Below, one piece after another: positions 6,166 through 6,303 of a DNA stretch of 6,303 nucleotides. Location: the NCBI GenBank assembly GCA_030836665.1, contig JAUPLX010000069.1, forward strand, positions 1-6,303, in the 5' to 3' direction. Made by a program: the position numbers and the translations under genes. Position 1 is the first letter of the stretch, and the number at the start of each line of letters is the position of its first letter. Source of the stretch: Patescibacteria group bacterium. GTDB lineage: Bacteria; Patescibacteriota; Gracilibacteria; BD1-5; UBA2023. The notes under the pieces are model-generated. The model worked only from the letters and a program-made list of their open reading frames with translations, made no database searches and had not been told where the DNA came from.

Positions 6166-6303
6166 ATGTCCGATAAAAAATTCCCGTTCGCGTTTTTGAA
6201 GACCCCCGTACTCTCCGGACTCGCTTTCGTTTTCACGGTCGTTACGGTTTCCGTAGGGTACGCCGCCTGGACGGCGCTCGACCGCAATGCCGCCGCGACC
6301 GGA
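6166..6303 (+). CDS. N-terminus of an exported or membrane-anchored protein (partial)
   Basis: Forty-six codons from ATG 6166 run off the right edge. The N-terminus MSDKKFPFAFLK is positively charged and is followed by a hydrophobic helix at about residues 15-33 (VLSGLAFVFTVVTVSVGYA). The helix then meets AAWTALDRNAAATG. This is a signal peptide or signal anchor, and cleavage after GYA is possible. Similar openings (hydrophobic helix, then AAW) occur, as I recall, in surface or pilin-like proteins of Patescibacteria; that comparison is uncertain. There is no Shine-Dalgarno sequence, but a clear promoter precedes it. The frame is open for 78 codons upstream, but that stretch contains the promoter, so the ATG at 6166 is preferred. 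Confidence 0.7.
   Translation, partial: MSDKKFPFAFLKTPVLSGLAFVFTVVTVSVGYAAWTALDRNAAATG

Overview
The window is a GC-rich, densely coded bacterial segment. It reads, left to right: the 5' end of a gene leaving on the minus strand; a 138-base divergent spacer; one very long plus-strand reading frame (223-2439) broken only by four TGA codons; trpS (tryptophanyl-tRNA synthetase); a GNAT acetyltransferase; tyrS (tyrosyl-tRNA synthetase); a bidirectional terminator; a small secreted protein on the minus strand; a roughly 340-base spacer with promoters and a possible gene remnant; and the first 46 codons of a membrane or exported protein leaving on the right. I see no tRNA, rRNA, CRISPR array, transposase or attachment site.

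The lineage cannot be fixed from this window. Shine-Dalgarno sequences are mostly weak or absent, the -10 elements are clear, and codon choice strongly avoids TTA, CTA and TCA. Because of that avoidance, the antisense frame in register with each real gene is largely open, which creates long false minus-strand ORFs. The start of the last gene (hydrophobic stretch ending in GYAAW) reminds me of exported proteins of Patescibacteria of the Peregrinibacteria/Gracilibacteria group. That is a low-confidence impression.

The most striking item is the 223-2439 frame. It keeps one reading frame, normal codon bias and sensible protein features over 738 codons: an N-terminal hydrophobic membrane region, a Pro/Ser-rich linker, a second membrane span and a C-terminal domain. 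The C-terminal domain carries the complete JAMM/MPN+ zinc metalloprotease signature HxH-x7-S-x2-D with a plausible upstream Glu. It contains four in-frame TGA codons but no TAA, no TAG and no indel. Either UGA is read through or recoded in this gene, or it is a very young pseudogene. Against genome-wide recoding, the synthetase and acetyltransferase genes contain no in-frame TGA, and the small secreted gene ends in TGA directly before a terminator.

The middle block is housekeeping: two related class Ic aminoacyl-tRNA synthetases (Trp, Tyr) flanking a RimJ/RimL-like acetyltransferase whose start lies three bases after the trpS stop. Promoters of trpS, tyrS and the last gene share the block TTTTCCG-N-TAT, and a related block precedes the JAMM gene. 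This may be the local promoter dialect.
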